A stretch of DNA of 64,000 nt, from the NCBI GenBank assembly GCA_018195615.1, contig JAGTPG010000002.1, forward strand, positions 3,538,501 through 3,602,500. Direction: 5' to 3'. The notes under the pieces were generated by a model. That model did no database searches and was not told where the DNA came from. It saw nothing but the letters and a program-made list of their open reading frames with translations. Positions 29,393 through 38,583 of the stretch are shown piece after piece; position 1 is the stretch's first letter, and each line of letters begins with the position of its first letter. The position numbers and the translations under genes were made by a program. This stretch comes from Streptomyces tuirus (GTDB lineage Bacteria; Actinomycetota; Actinomycetes; Streptomycetales; Streptomycetaceae).

Positions 29393-29649
29393 GTGCACGA
29401 CGAACTCGTTGATCATCTGACGCGGTCCACCCCCTCAACCGGGGCGAGGCACTGCGCGTGATCCAGGACGTGCTCGCCTACTTCGACGAGACGACCGAGG
29501 AGTACGTCCGTCGCCGCCACCGCGAGCTCCAGGCCCAGGGCCTGGTGAACGTGGCGATCTTCGAACGGATCGAGGCGGACCTCAAATATCGCGCGGTGGC
29601 ACCGCCGGAGCTCTCGCTCCGGCAGCTGCGGCGCATCGTCTACGGCTAG
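29393..29649 (+). CDS. Small conserved protein upstream of glmS, frameshifted
   Basis: An 85-residue acidic, helical protein. Read from GTG 29393 across a missing C in 29430-29434 it gives VHDELVDHLTRSTPLNRGEALRVIQDV in substance, continuous with the longer open part. No known motif was recognised and no membrane segment is seen. Its stop is 12 bases before glmS, in the same direction. The pairing looks conserved in Streptomyces, so a role tied to glucosamine-6-phosphate synthesis is possible, but this is inference. Confidence 0.65.
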
Positions 29650-29661
29650 GAATGCGTATAT

Positions 29662-31478
29662 ATGTGCGGAATCGTCGGTTACATCGGGAAGCGTGACGTC
29701 GCTCCTCTGCTCCTGGAGGGCCTGCAGCGCCTGGAGTACCGCGGCTACGACTCCGCGGGCATCGTCGTCACCACCCCTTCGAGCGGCCGCCTGAAGATGG
29801 TCAAGGCCAAGGGCCGCGTCCGCGACCTGGAGGCCAAGGTCCCGGCCCGCTTCAAGGGCACGACGGGCATCGCCCACACCCGCTGGGCCACCCACGGCGC
29901 CCCCTCCGACGTCAACGCCCACCCGCACCTGGACGCCGAGGGCAAGGTCGCCGTCGTCCACAACGGCATCATCGACAACGCCGCCGACCTGCGCCGCAAG
30001 CTGGAGGCGGACGGCGTCGAGTTCCTCTCGGAGACGGACACCGAGGTCCTCACCCACCTCATCGCCCGCTCGCAGGCCACCAAGCTGGAGGACAAGGTCC
30101 GCGAGACCCTCCGGCTCATCGAGGGCACCTACGGCATCGCCGTCATGCACGCCGACTTCCCCGACCGGATCGTCGTCGCCCGCAACGGCTCGCCGGTCGT
30201 CCTCGGCATCGGCGAGAAGGAGATGTTCGTCGCCTCGGACATCGCCGCCCTGGTCGCCCACACCCGCCAGATCGTCACCCTGGACGACGGCGAGATGGCC
30301 ACCCTCAAGGCCGACGACTTCCGCACGTACACCACGGAAGGCACCCGTACGACGGCCGAGCCGACCACGGTCGAGTGGGAGGCCGCCTCCTACGACATGG
30401 GCGGCCACGACACCTACATGCACAAGGAGATCCACGAGCAGGCCGACGCCGTGGACCGCGTGCTGCGCGGCCGCATCGACGACCGCTTCTCCACCGTGCA
30501 CCTGGGCGGCCTCAACCTGGACGCCCGCGAGGCCCGGCGCATCCGGCGCGTGAAGATCCTCGGCTGCGGCACCTCGTACCACGCGGGCATGATCGGCGCC
30601 CAGATGATCGAGGAACTGGCCCGCATCCCGGCCGACGCCGAGCCGGCCTCGGAGTTCCGCTACCGCAACGCGGTCGTCGACCCCGACACCCTCTACGTCG
30701 CGGTGTCCCAGTCCGGCGAGACCTACGACGTCCTCGCCGCCGTGCAGGAGCTCAAGCGCAAGGGCGCACGCGTCCTGGGCGTGGTGAACGTCGTCGGCTC
30801 GGCCATCGCCCGCGAGGCGGACGGCGGCATCTACGTGCACGCCGGGCCCGAGGTCTGCGTGGTCTCCACGAAGTGCTTCACGAACACGACCGTCGCCTTC
30901 GCCCTGCTGGCTCTGCACCTGGGCCGCACCCGTGACCTCTCGGTCCGCGACGGCAAGCGCATCATCGAGGGCCTGCGCAAGCTGCCCGGCCAGATCGCCG
31001 AGATCATGGAGCAGGAGGCGGAGATCGAGAAGCTGGCCCAGAGTTACGCCGAGGCCCGCTCGATGCTCTTCATCGGCCGCGTCCGGGGCTACCCGGTGGC
31101 CCGCGAGGCCTCCCTGAAGCTCAAGGAGGTCTCCTACATCCACGCCGAGGCCTACCCCGCCTCCGAGCTCAAGCACGGCCCGCTGGCCCTGATCGAGCCC
31201 GCCCTCCCCACGGTCGCGATCGTCCCCGACGACGACCTGCTGGAGAAGAACCGCGCCGCGATGGAGGAGATCAAGGCCCGCAGCGGTCAGATCCTCGCGG
31301 TCGCCCACCAGCACCAGGAGAAGGCCGACGCGACCATCGTCGTCCCGAAGAACGAGGACGAACTGGACCCGATCCTGATGGGCATCCCCTCCAACTCCTG
31401 GCGTACCACACGGCCCTGACCCTGGGCCGCGACATCGACAAGCCGCGCAACCTGGCCAAGTCGGTGACGGTTGAGTAA
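29662..31478 (+). CDS. glmS: Glucosamine-6-phosphate synthase (isomerizing), frameshifted
   Basis: A 605-residue enzyme making GlcN-6-P from Fru-6-P and glutamine for cell-wall precursors. The N-terminal Ntn-type glutaminase has Cys2 (MCGIVGY); tandem SIS domains follow, with SQSGETYDVLAAV in the first SIS and AEAYPASELKHGPLALI near residue 495. A -1 shift at the C4 run 31386-31389 splits off the last 30 residues (LAYHTALTLGRDIDKPRNL); one C restores the normal C-terminus ending in SVTVE. It resembles the second glmS paralogue of Streptomyces. Confidence 0.94.
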
Positions 31479-31492
31479 GTGACCCTTTTTTA

Positions 31493-31533
31493 GGGGCGCG
31501 GGGAACTGCGCGAGCAACCACAACCCACCCGCA
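31493..31533 (+). repeat. Extragenic palindromic element after glmS
   Basis: GGGGCGCGGGGAACTGCGCGAGCAACC is found right after the glmS stop and a TTTTTT stretch; the core matches the element at 19881-19951 in reverse orientation. Confidence 0.65.
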
Positions 31534-31633
31534 CAGGCCGGACAAGAGGACGGACCCCCATGTGCTGCCACCTGGCACAGGGGGTCCGTTTCAAACGCCG
31601 GGGCCGCCCATTACCCCGACGTCGGCTGCCATT

Positions 31634-32194
31634 TCAGCCGGTGGCCGTCACCCCCCGGCCGGCAGCGCGCCGCGGAAGAACGGTCGGCCAATGCGCCAGC
31701 ACCGCGGTCGCCGCGTACCAGGCCACCGCACCGGAGGCCACGGCGAACCAGCCGCCCACCTTGGTGAGCCCGTCGTTGCCGGCGAACTCGGCGATCGCCA
31801 TGAGCAACAGCGCCACGAAGAACAGCCCGTACATCGCCTGACCGAGCTGGTCCCCACCCGCCAGGGTCAACGACAGCGCCACAAGGGCGAACAGCAACAG
31901 GAACAGCCCCGCCGCATTGCCGGCGGCCCCGTCGGACACGGCCCACGTGAACCACAGCGCCCCGAGCACCGAGAACGCCGTGCCTCCGGCGGAGTCCCCC
32001 TCGCGGAGGGCCACCAGGCCGGCGACGAAGAGCGCGATGCCGCCCACGTACTGGGCGATTGACACGGTGTCAGCGGCTGACACACCGTCGATCACAGCGG
32101 TGTGCCCCAGGCCGAAGGCCAACAGGGTGATTCCGAGGGCGAGTCGACCGACCACGGTCGTGATTCCGCTTCCCGCGGAGACGTCTTTGTCCAC
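31634..32194 (-). CDS. GPR1/FUN34/YaaH-family membrane protein
   Basis: A 186-residue protein with six hydrophobic helices, the size and topology of SatP/YaaH acetate-succinate channels. The ADTVSIAQYVGGIALFVAGL stretch and the FSVLGALWFTWAVSDG helix fit the family; the canonical NPAPLG motif of the first helix is not clear. It would move small carboxylates across the membrane. It lies convergent to glmS, and its start is about 470 bases from the start of the universal-stress gene in the same direction. Confidence 0.72.
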   Translation of the reverse strand: MDKDVSAGSGITTVVGRLALGITLLAFGLGHTAVIDGVSAADTVSIAQYVGGIALFVAGLVALREGDSAGGTAFSVLGALWFTWAVSDGAAGNAAGLFLLLFALVALSLTLAGGDQLGQAMYGLFFVALLLMAIAEFAGNDGLTKVGGWFAVASGAVAWYAATAVLAHWPTVLPRRAAGRGVTATG

Positions 32195-32319
32195 GGCGGG
32201 CTCCCTTCGTGCATGTGCAGTTGTGCGGTGTCCCGTATATGCCCTTCACAAGGGCACAAACACCTCTACGCGTGAGTAGGTTTACGCACTGCACAAGGGG
32301 AGTTGCTACGCGGGGAACT

Positions 32320-32847
32320 TCAGGGAATGACGACGACGGGCCGCTGCGCCCGCTTGGCGAGCCGCCCGGCGACCGAGCCGAAGATCCGCCCCACGATGCC
32401 GTGGGTCGACCCGACGACGATCGCGTCGGCCTCGTACTCCCGCCCGACCTCTTCGAGTTCATGGCAGATGTCACCGCCGCGCTCGACCAGGATCCAGGGC
32501 ACCTCGGCGAGGTAGTCCGCACACGCCAGCTCCAGCCCGAGCACCTCGGTCCGGTGGTCCGGCACGTCCACGAAGACGGGCGGCTCGCACCCCGCCCACA
32601 CCGTGGTCGGCAGCCGGTTGGCCACGTGGACGATGATCAGGCCCGATCCGGAGCGATGGGCCATGCCGATCGCGTACGCCAGGGCGCGCTCACTGGAGGT
32701 GGAGCCGTCGAAGCCGACGACGACCCCGTGCTTGAAGGCGGGATCGCAGGAATGGCGTGGCTCTTCCGCCGCCAGGGGCTCGGCCGCCGTGGGATCGGCG
32801 ACGGGCCGCTTGCGGTCCGCGGGTTCGAAGAATTCGTGACCGGCCAT
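32320..32847 (-). CDS. Universal stress protein domain protein
   Basis: A 175-residue protein with one UspA domain after a charged N-terminal extension. The nucleotide-binding signature appears as VVVGFDGSTSSERAL near residue 38 and VVGSTHGIVGRIFGSVAGRL near 150 (G2XG9G(S/T)-like). The expected role is an ATP-binding stress protein. ATG 32847 is chosen because upstream in-frame sequence is low-quality and uncharacteristic. Confidence 0.85.
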   Translation of the reverse strand: MAGHEFFEPADRKRPVADPTAAEPLAAEEPRHSCDPAFKHGVVVGFDGSTSSERALAYAIGMAHRSGSGLIIVHVANRLPTTVWAGCEPPVFVDVPDHRTEVLGLELACADYLAEVPWILVERGGDICHELEEVGREYEADAIVVGSTHGIVGRIFGSVAGRLAKRAQRPVVVIP

Positions 32848-33179
32848 GGCTGTCTCGGCGTTGTGATCCTTTATGGGTGGGCCCGCGAGCGGAGCTCGCT
32901 GACGAGTGCAGCGGTGAGCGGCGGAGCTGTGTCCGGGAATGGTCTTCCCAACCCCATACCCCCAAGGGTACGGCGGCACGCCTCCTTAGCCCAGATCCCG
33001 CCCGCCGTGCGTGCGGGTTCCAGGGAGCATGCACGAGGCGACGCCCGTAACGCAATGGTTGCTGCGCTGTACAGGCGGTTTGCACAGGATTCACTTACCC
33101 GTGGGGGTGATCGGGTCGCACAGTGACCTGCCCTGCCGCCGAGCGTTGAACTCCGTGAGTCACGCCACAGGGAGCACGC
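32848..33179. other. Gene-free gap, nothing recognised
   Basis: This 332-base stretch separates the divergent stress-protein and small membrane-protein genes. It should hold both promoters, but I find no confident promoter, operator, RNA or coding signal. Confidence 0.6.
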
Positions 33180-33512
33180 ATGTCCGGACCTCGCCCCGCC
33201 TCCGAGGCGAACCGCGTGACCCCGCCGCCGCGGGACACCGCGACGGACGTGGTCCGCTGGGCGGCCTTCAGCTGCCTGCTCGTCCCCCTCGTCCTCCTCG
33301 GGTACGGCACCTCACTGGCCGGCGCCGCCGGCACGGCCCTCGGACTGGCCGCCGTCACGGGCGCCTGCCGGGTGCTGCTGCGCCAGTCCGAGCGCGGCGC
33401 GGCCCGTATGGCGGCCGAGGACCGCGCACCGCACCGGGGCCGCCACCACCGCACCGGAACGGGGTCACACCGTGGCGGACGGCACACTGGAGGAGATACA
33501 CCGGTCAGCTGA
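33180..33512 (+). CDS. Small membrane protein upstream of adpA
   Basis: A 110-residue protein with a charged N-terminus, two hydrophobic helices (about 26-62) and a long basic Arg/His/Gly-rich tail. AGGGA before the ATG supports the start. I do not recognise a family. It lies in the same direction upstream of adpA with a 376-base leader between. Confidence 0.6.
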   Translation: MSGPRPASEANRVTPPPRDTATDVVRWAAFSCLLVPLVLLGYGTSLAGAAGTALGLAAVTGACRVLLRQSERGAARMAAEDRAPHRGRHHRTGTGSHRGGRHTGGDTPVS

Positions 33513-33888
33513 CCGGTTTCCGTGCACGTGCACGTCGGTTTTCAGCCAACTTCTCGCCCCTGTGCATCACCCCGCAGAAGCACCCCCCAACCCCCGTTCG
33601 ACCTGCACGGAAAGGGTCCCGGGGACCCTGCGCACCCTACGTGGATTGGCCACCGCGACAAGGCGCACTTCCCTGCACGCCCCACGAGTGCAACGCTTCG
33701 TGATCGAATGCTTCACGCCAAGTTGCCAAGTCGACAATGTGCCGAGTGCCGAACCGGCCAACTCGGCGCGACGGGACACAGTAGATTCGATCTTGACTGT
33801 CTACGGCGGGGGACTCGTGCAGGACCGAGGGGAAACGTGCAGGAGCGACACAACCGAGGAGCCGCGACCACCGAGGGGGCTTAGCAGT
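33513..33888 (+). promoter_or_regulatory. Long adpA upstream region with an AdpA-like site
   Basis: This is a 376-base gap without a credible gene. On the minus strand at 33751-33760, TGGCCGGTTC fits the AdpA binding consensus TGGCSNGWWY, about 130 bases before the adpA start. That fits the autoregulation known for adpA, but a single 10-mer match can occur by chance. Confidence 0.5.
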
Positions 33889-35175
33889 ATGAGCCACGAC
33901 TCCACTGCCGCGCCGGAAGCCGCGGCCCGGAAGCTTTCCGGGCGACGTCGCAAGGAGATCGTCGCGGTGCTGCTGTTCAGCGGCGGCCCCATCTTCGAGA
34001 GTTCCATACCGCTGTCGGTGTTCGGGATCGACCGCCAGGACGCCGGCGTACCGCGCTACCGACTGCTGGTGTGCGGCGGTGAGGACGGCCCACTGCGGAC
34101 CACAGGGGGCCTCGAACTCAGCGCACCGCATGGCCTGGAAGCGATCTCCCGCGCGGGCACGGTCGTCGTACCGGCCTGGCGCTCGATCACTTCGCCGCCA
34201 CCGGAGGAGGCGCTCGACGCGCTGCGCCGGGCCCACGAGGAGGGCGCCCGCATCGTCGGGCTGTGCACCGGAGCCTTCGTACTCGCGGCGGCCGGCCTGC
34301 TGGACGGCCGCCCCGCGACGACACACTGGATGTACGCGCCGACGCTGGCGAAACGCTATCCGTCGGTGCACGTGGACCCGAGGGAGCTGTTCGTCGACGA
34401 CGGCGACGTGCTGACATCGGCCGGCACGGCGGCGGGCATCGACCTGTGTCTGCACATCGTGCGCACCGACCACGGCAACGAGGCGGCCGGGGCCCTGGCC
34501 CGGCGGCTCGTCGTGCCCCCGCGCCGAAGCGGCGGCCAGGAGCGCTACCTCGACAGGTCTTTACCCGAGGAGATCGGCGCCGACCCGCTGGCCGAGGTCG
34601 TCGCCTGGGCGCTGGAGCACCTCCACGAACAGTTCGACGTGGAGACCCTGGCGGCACGCGCGTACATGAGCCGTCGTACGTTCGACCGCCGCTTCCGCTC
34701 GCTGACCGGGAGCGCTCCGCTGCAGTGGCTGATCACGCAGCGGGTGCTCCAGGCGCAGCGCCTGCTGGAGACGTCGGACTACTCGGTGGACGAGGTGGCG
34801 GGGCGCTGCGGCTTCCGGTCGCCGGTCGCCCTGCGCGGGCACTTCCGCCGCCAGCTGGGCTCGTCCCCGGCCGCGTACCGGGCGGCGTACCGCGCCCGGC
34901 GCCCGCAGGGCGAGCGGCCCCAGGACGCCGAGAGCGCCCAGGGCGGGCCCGGGGCAGGCGTGCCGGGCGGCCACCCGGGCCACCCGGGGCATCAAGGTCA
35001 GCCGGGCCAGCCGCCCGCCTCCCTCCACCCGGAGCACCCCGTCCCGCTCCAGTCCCGCCGTACGGCGGCGGCGAGCGCGATCGGGGCGTCCCCGGCGCTG
35101 TCGGCGTCGGACAACGGGCGGGAGGCGTACGTGCCGACCCGGGCGAGCCTGCCGGGGCAGCGCAGCGCGACGTGA
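33889..35175 (+). CDS. adpA: Developmental regulator AdpA (BldH)
   Basis: A 428-residue transcription factor of the AraC/XylS class, central to A-factor signalling and development in Streptomyces. It has an N-terminal ThiJ/PfpI/DJ-1-like domain (from VAVLLFSGGPIFESSIPLSV, residues 25-200) and a C-terminal tandem HTH (YMSRRTFDRRFR, then VDEVAGRCGFRSPVALRGHF). The Pro/Gly/His-rich tail of about 85 residues is low-complexity and longer than usual (S. griseus AdpA is about 405). The rare codon TTA is at residue 225. GAGGGGG precedes the ATG. Confidence 0.96.
   Translation: MSHDSTAAPEAAARKLSGRRRKEIVAVLLFSGGPIFESSIPLSVFGIDRQDAGVPRYRLLVCGGEDGPLRTTGGLELSAPHGLEAISRAGTVVVPAWRSITSPPPEEALDALRRAHEEGARIVGLCTGAFVLAAAGLLDGRPATTHWMYAPTLAKRYPSVHVDPRELFVDDGDVLTSAGTAAGIDLCLHIVRTDHGNEAAGALARRLVVPPRRSGGQERYLDRSLPEEIGADPLAEVVAWALEHLHEQFDVETLAARAYMSRRTFDRRFRSLTGSAPLQWLITQRVLQAQRLLETSDYSVDEVAGRCGFRSPVALRGHFRRQLGSSPAAYRAAYRARRPQGERPQDAESAQGGPGAGVPGGHPGHPGHQGQPGQPPASLHPEHPVPLQSRRTAAASAIGASPALSASDNGREAYVPTRASLPGQRSAT
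34561..34563 (+). promoter_or_regulatory. TTA codon (bldA dependence) in adpA
   Basis: Leu225 of AdpA is encoded by TTA, the codon read by the bldA tRNA. It lies between the two domains, as in adpA/bldH of other species, and ties AdpA translation to bldA availability. Confidence 0.93.
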
Positions 35176-35316
35176 GCCGGTGACCGGGTCCGCGGGGAGC
35201 AGTCCCCGCGGACCCGGTTCCGTTGCCGGGGGTGGTTCCGGGAGCGGGTGAGCCTTGGCCACAAGGTCACCGCACGGTCGGCTCGGCCCGGGGCGGCTCG
35301 CCGTAAGGTGAGACAC

Positions 35317-35919
35317 ATGAACGATCGCATGGTGTGGATCGACTGCGAGATGACCGGCCTCTCGCTGTCGGACGACGCGCTCATCGAGGTGGCCGCCCTC
35401 GTCACCGACTCCGAGCTGAACGTGCTCGGCGAAGGCGTGGACATCGTCATCCGGCCGCCGGACCAGGCGCTGGAGACGATGCCGGACGTGGTGCGTCAGA
35501 TGCACACCGCGTCCGGGCTGCTCGCCGAGCTGCCGAACGGCACGACGCTCAAGGACGCCGAGGAGCAGGTCCTGACGTACGTGAGGGAGTTCGTCAAGGA
35601 GCCGGGCAAGGCCCCGCTGTGCGGCAACTCCGTCGGCACCGACCGCGGCTTCCTGCTGCGCGACATGCCGACGCTGGAGAACCACCTGCACTACCGGATC
35701 GTCGACGTGTCGTCGATCAAGGAGCTGGCCCGCCGCTGGTACCCGCGGGCGTACTTCAACAGCCCGCAGAAGAACGGCAACCACCGCGCGCTCGCCGACA
35801 TCCGCGAGTCCATCGCGGAGCTGCGCTACTACCGCGAGGCCGTCTTCGTCCCGCAGCCCGGGCCCGACTCGGACACCGCCCGGACGATCGCCGCGAAGCA
35901 CGTTCTGCCTGCTCAGTAA
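35317..35919 (+). CDS. orn: Oligoribonuclease
   Basis: A 200-residue DEDDh exonuclease that degrades nanoRNAs (including pGpG-like dinucleotides). The first catalytic motif is WIDCEMTGL (D7 and E9 region), and later ones include the NHRALADIRESI segment with the His/Asp pair. It is intact and of family size. The position next to adpA (ornA) is conserved in Streptomyces. Confidence 0.95.
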   Translation: MNDRMVWIDCEMTGLSLSDDALIEVAALVTDSELNVLGEGVDIVIRPPDQALETMPDVVRQMHTASGLLAELPNGTTLKDAEEQVLTYVREFVKEPGKAPLCGNSVGTDRGFLLRDMPTLENHLHYRIVDVSSIKELARRWYPRAYFNSPQKNGNHRALADIRESIAELRYYREAVFVPQPGPDSDTARTIAAKHVLPAQ

Positions 35920-36033
35920 GGACGACAGGGGCCCGTCGGGGGGTGCCGGGAAAGGCGGGCGCGAGCACCCCTTCGGACCCTGTACACTTTTTCTCGGCCG
36001 GTCGGGGAAGTCACTGATCTCCAAGCCGGTCAT

Positions 36034-36107
36034 GGTGGGTGTAGCTCAGCTGGTAGAGCACCTGGTTGTGGTCCAGGATGCCGCGGGTTCGAGTCCCGTC
36101 ACTCACC
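36034..36107 (+). tRNA. tRNA-His (GTG)
   Basis: The cloverleaf is clear: acceptor GTGGGTG (36035-36041) with CACTCAC, D-arm, anticodon loop TTGTGGT giving GTG (His), and T-arm GGTTCGAGTCC. The extra G-1 at 36034 can pair with C73, the identity element of tRNA-His. CCA is not encoded. Confidence 0.97.
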
Positions 36108-36115
36108 CTGAGCGA

Positions 36116-36156
36116 TCAGCCGGTGGCTTCGAGTGAAGCCACCGGCTGAAGCTTTT
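36116..36156 (+). terminator. Terminator after tRNA-His
   Basis: A 15-bp perfect stem TCAGCCGGTGGCTTC / GAAGCCACCGGCTGA (36116-36149), four-base loop GAGT, is followed by AGCTTTTTG. Confidence 0.94.
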
Positions 36157-36204
36157 TGCGCGCCGGTCCGGGCCGTGACGGCATCCGGCATTACCGTCGG
36201 CGCC

Positions 36205-37394
36205 ATGGACGGTGGACATCGAGGGTGGCGGGCGTGTCTGCTCGGCGGGGCCGTGTTCGCCGTGGGCATGGCCGGCACCACGCTGCCGACCCCCCTCTAT
36301 CCCCTCTACCAGGCCGAGTTCGGGTTCTCCGAGCTGACCGTCACCGTGGTGTACGCCCTGTACGCGTTCGCGGTCATCGGCGTGCTGCTGCTGGTCGGCA
36401 ACGCCTCGGACGCCGTGGGCCGGCGGCCGGTGCTGCTGTGCGGCCTGGGCTTCGCGGCGGCGAGCGCCGTCTGCTTCCTGTGCGCCACCGGGCTGGGCTG
36501 GCTGTACGCGGGCCGGCTGCTGTCGGGACTCTCCGCCGGGCTGTTCACCGGTGCCGCCACGGCGTACGTGATGGAACTGGCGCCGGAGGGCGGCGCCGCC
36601 CGGGCCACGTTCGTGGCGACGGCCGCCAACATGGGCGGACTGGGCATCGGCCCGCTGCTGTCGGGGGTGCTCGCACAGTACGCCGACTGGCCGCTGTACC
36701 TGCCGTTCGCCACCCACCTCGTGCTGGTGGCGGGCTCGGCCCTCGTCGTGCTGCGCCTCACGGAGACCGTGCGGGAGCGGCAGCCGCTGCGCACCGTGCG
36801 GCCGCAGCGCCCCGCACTGCCTCCGCAGGTCCGGGCGGTGTTCGCCCCCGCGGCGATCGCCTCGTTCGTCGGTTTCGCACTCTTCGGCGTCTTCACCTCG
36901 GTCAGCCCGGAGTTCCTCGCCCGGTCCCTGCACGTGGACAGCCATGCCGTGAGCGGCCTGATCGTCGCCCTGGCCTTCTTCTCCTCGACCGGGGGCAACT
37001 GGCCGTCGGCAGGGTCGGCGCACGGCGGTCACTGCCCCTCGGCTGCGCCGGGCTCCTCGCGGGGCTGGCGCTGCTCGCGGGCGCGCTGCGCTGGGACCTG
37101 ATGTCGCTGGTGGTGCTGAGCGCGCTCGTCGGCGGGGTCGGGCAGGGGCTGGCGTTCCGGGGGGCACTGTCCGAGGTGGCCGGGGCATCTCCCGGGCACC
37201 AGCGCGCGGCCGTCATCTCGACCCTGTTCGTGGTGGCGTACACGGGCATCTCGGTGCCGGTGATCGGTGTCGGGCTGCTGACGAGCCCGATCGGCCTGGA
37301 GGGCGCGGGGCTGGTGTTCATCGCGTGCATGGCCGTTCTGGTGTCGGTCGCGGGCGTCTACCTGCTCCGTCGTCCGGTACCGGCGAGGGTGTGA
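36205..37394 (+). CDS. MFS transporter, frameshifted
   Basis: A 396-residue, about 12-helix MFS protein. The A-motif-like segment GNASDAVGRRPVLL lies after helix 2, as in drug/H+ antiporters. The G5 run 36991-36995 lacks one G; repaired, the middle reads FFSSTGGQLAVGRVGARRSLPLG and joins the second half, which contains helices 8-12. ATG 36205 is preferred because an upstream extension would run back through the tRNA terminator. The substrate is unknown, probably efflux of a small compound. Confidence 0.82.
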
Positions 37395-37420
37395 CCGTAC
37401 TGGCGTGCGACCGTGAGGCC

Positions 37421-37939
37421 ATGGCTGAACTGGTGGAGCGGGTCGACGAACAGGACCGGGTGCTCGGGGTGGTCGACCGGGACGAGGCGATCCGGCGCGG
37501 GTGGCTGCACCGGGTCGCGACGACCGTGTGCCGTGATCCGCGGGGGCGGGTGCTGGTGTACCGGAGGCCGGAGCACGCGTCCCGGTTCCCGGGCCACTAC
37601 GACTGGCTGTTCGGCGGCGGCGTCGAGGTCGGGGAGACGTACCAGGAGGCGGCGGCCCGGGAGCTGGCCGAGGAGCTGGGAGTCCGGGTGCCGGTGCGGT
37701 TCGTCTTCAAGTTCCTGTGCCGCGGTGCGATCAGCCCGTACTGGCTCGGCGTGCACGAGGCCGTCGTCAGTGAGGCGGTCGTCCCCGACCCGGGCGAGGT
37801 CGCCTGGTGCGGGTGGCTCGGCGCCCAGGAGTTCCAGGAGGCGCTCAGGCGCTGGACGTTCGTACCGGACGGCCTGGAGGCGCTCAGGCGCCGTCCGGCA
37901 GGCCCCGCCACGCCCTCGCCAACTCCCCCACCGTCGTGA
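37421..37939 (+). CDS. Nudix hydrolase
   Basis: A 172-residue IPP isomerase-like Nudix protein. The Nudix box GX5EX7REUXEEXGU is complete at GGVEVGETYQEAAARELAEELG (residues about 68-89, seen with ATG 37421). It hydrolyses an XDP-type substrate. Upstream GTG 37391 overlaps the MFS stop and is an alternative start. Its 3' end overlaps by about 55 bases the 3' end of the damaged kinase gene on the other strand, so the last 18 residues (RPAGPATPSPTPPPS) may be read-through. Confidence 0.8.
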   Translation: MAELVERVDEQDRVLGVVDRDEAIRRGWLHRVATTVCRDPRGRVLVYRRPEHASRFPGHYDWLFGGGVEVGETYQEAAARELAEELGVRVPVRFVFKFLCRGAISPYWLGVHEAVVSEAVVPDPGEVAWCGWLGAQEFQEALRRWTFVPDGLEALRRRPAGPATPSPTPPPS

Positions 37940-38583
37940 ACCGTTCACCCGGGTCCGGACGCGTCGCCCGTTCCACGACCGCCAACTGAACCGGCGTACC
38001 CCGCCAGGCGCGCTCCTCGTCGCCGGCGTCCAGCAGGAGACGGCCATGAAGCGGCGTGACCCCGGCAGCCGCTCCGCCTCGAGTACGAACGGGCCCGGGC
38101 GGTACTCGTCCAGGTCGATCAGGTGGAGTTCAGGTCGACGGCGACGAAACCCGCGGCTTCCACCGCCAGGTGGGCGTCGAGGAGCCGGTCGACGGCGTGC
38201 AGGACCCGGGACACGGGGAGGGCTCGGAAGCGGGCCAGGGCACCTTGATGCCGCAGTCGCGCGGGCGAGTACAGGGACTCCCCGCGACGCCAGGGCATCA
38301 CCACCGCCGTACCGCCCGACCGGAGCGTGAAGCGGTGCGACTGGGGCACGATCGCCGGGTGCCGTACCGCCCGGTGGAACGCCCGGGCCCGGTCCAGCGA
38401 GCGCCGGGCCGCGTCGGTCGTGGGCTCCTTGACGAACCACTGTTCGCCGTTCGGGAGCCGGATCCCGAACGAGACGCAGCCCGAGTCCTGCTCGCGGAAG
38501 GTGCGGAAGACCTCGCCGACCGTGCGGAGGTACGGCTCGGTCCGAGCGACCTCCGTGACGTCCAGCAGAGGGTGCCCGCTCAA
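37884..38583 (-). pseudogene. Protein-kinase-like gene with two internal deletions
   Basis: Three adjacent pieces in different frames look like one kinase-like protein. The first has RTEPYLRTVGEVFRTFREQDSG and a nucleotide-binding FVKEP; then comes ...GFVAVDL, where the frame changes near 38125 and continues as HLIDLDEYRPGPFVLEAERLPGSRRFM; another change near 38044 leads to RLLLDAGDEERAWRGTP and a C-terminus. In related proteins, as I remember them, some 14 and 23 residues lie at these points (after VAVDLY and after RFMAPEE), so bases seem truly lost, unlike the single-base slips elsewhere. It has a TTG start overlapping the cebR stop. Confidence 0.6.

Noticed and set aside
36133..36204. N-terminal extension of the MFS protein
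   Set aside because: It overlaps the tRNA-His terminator and lacks a ribosome site; ATG 36205 starts family-like sequence.
37358..38440. 360-codon minus-strand protein downstream of cebR
   Set aside because: Mixes antisense of the Nudix gene with one piece of the damaged kinase gene.
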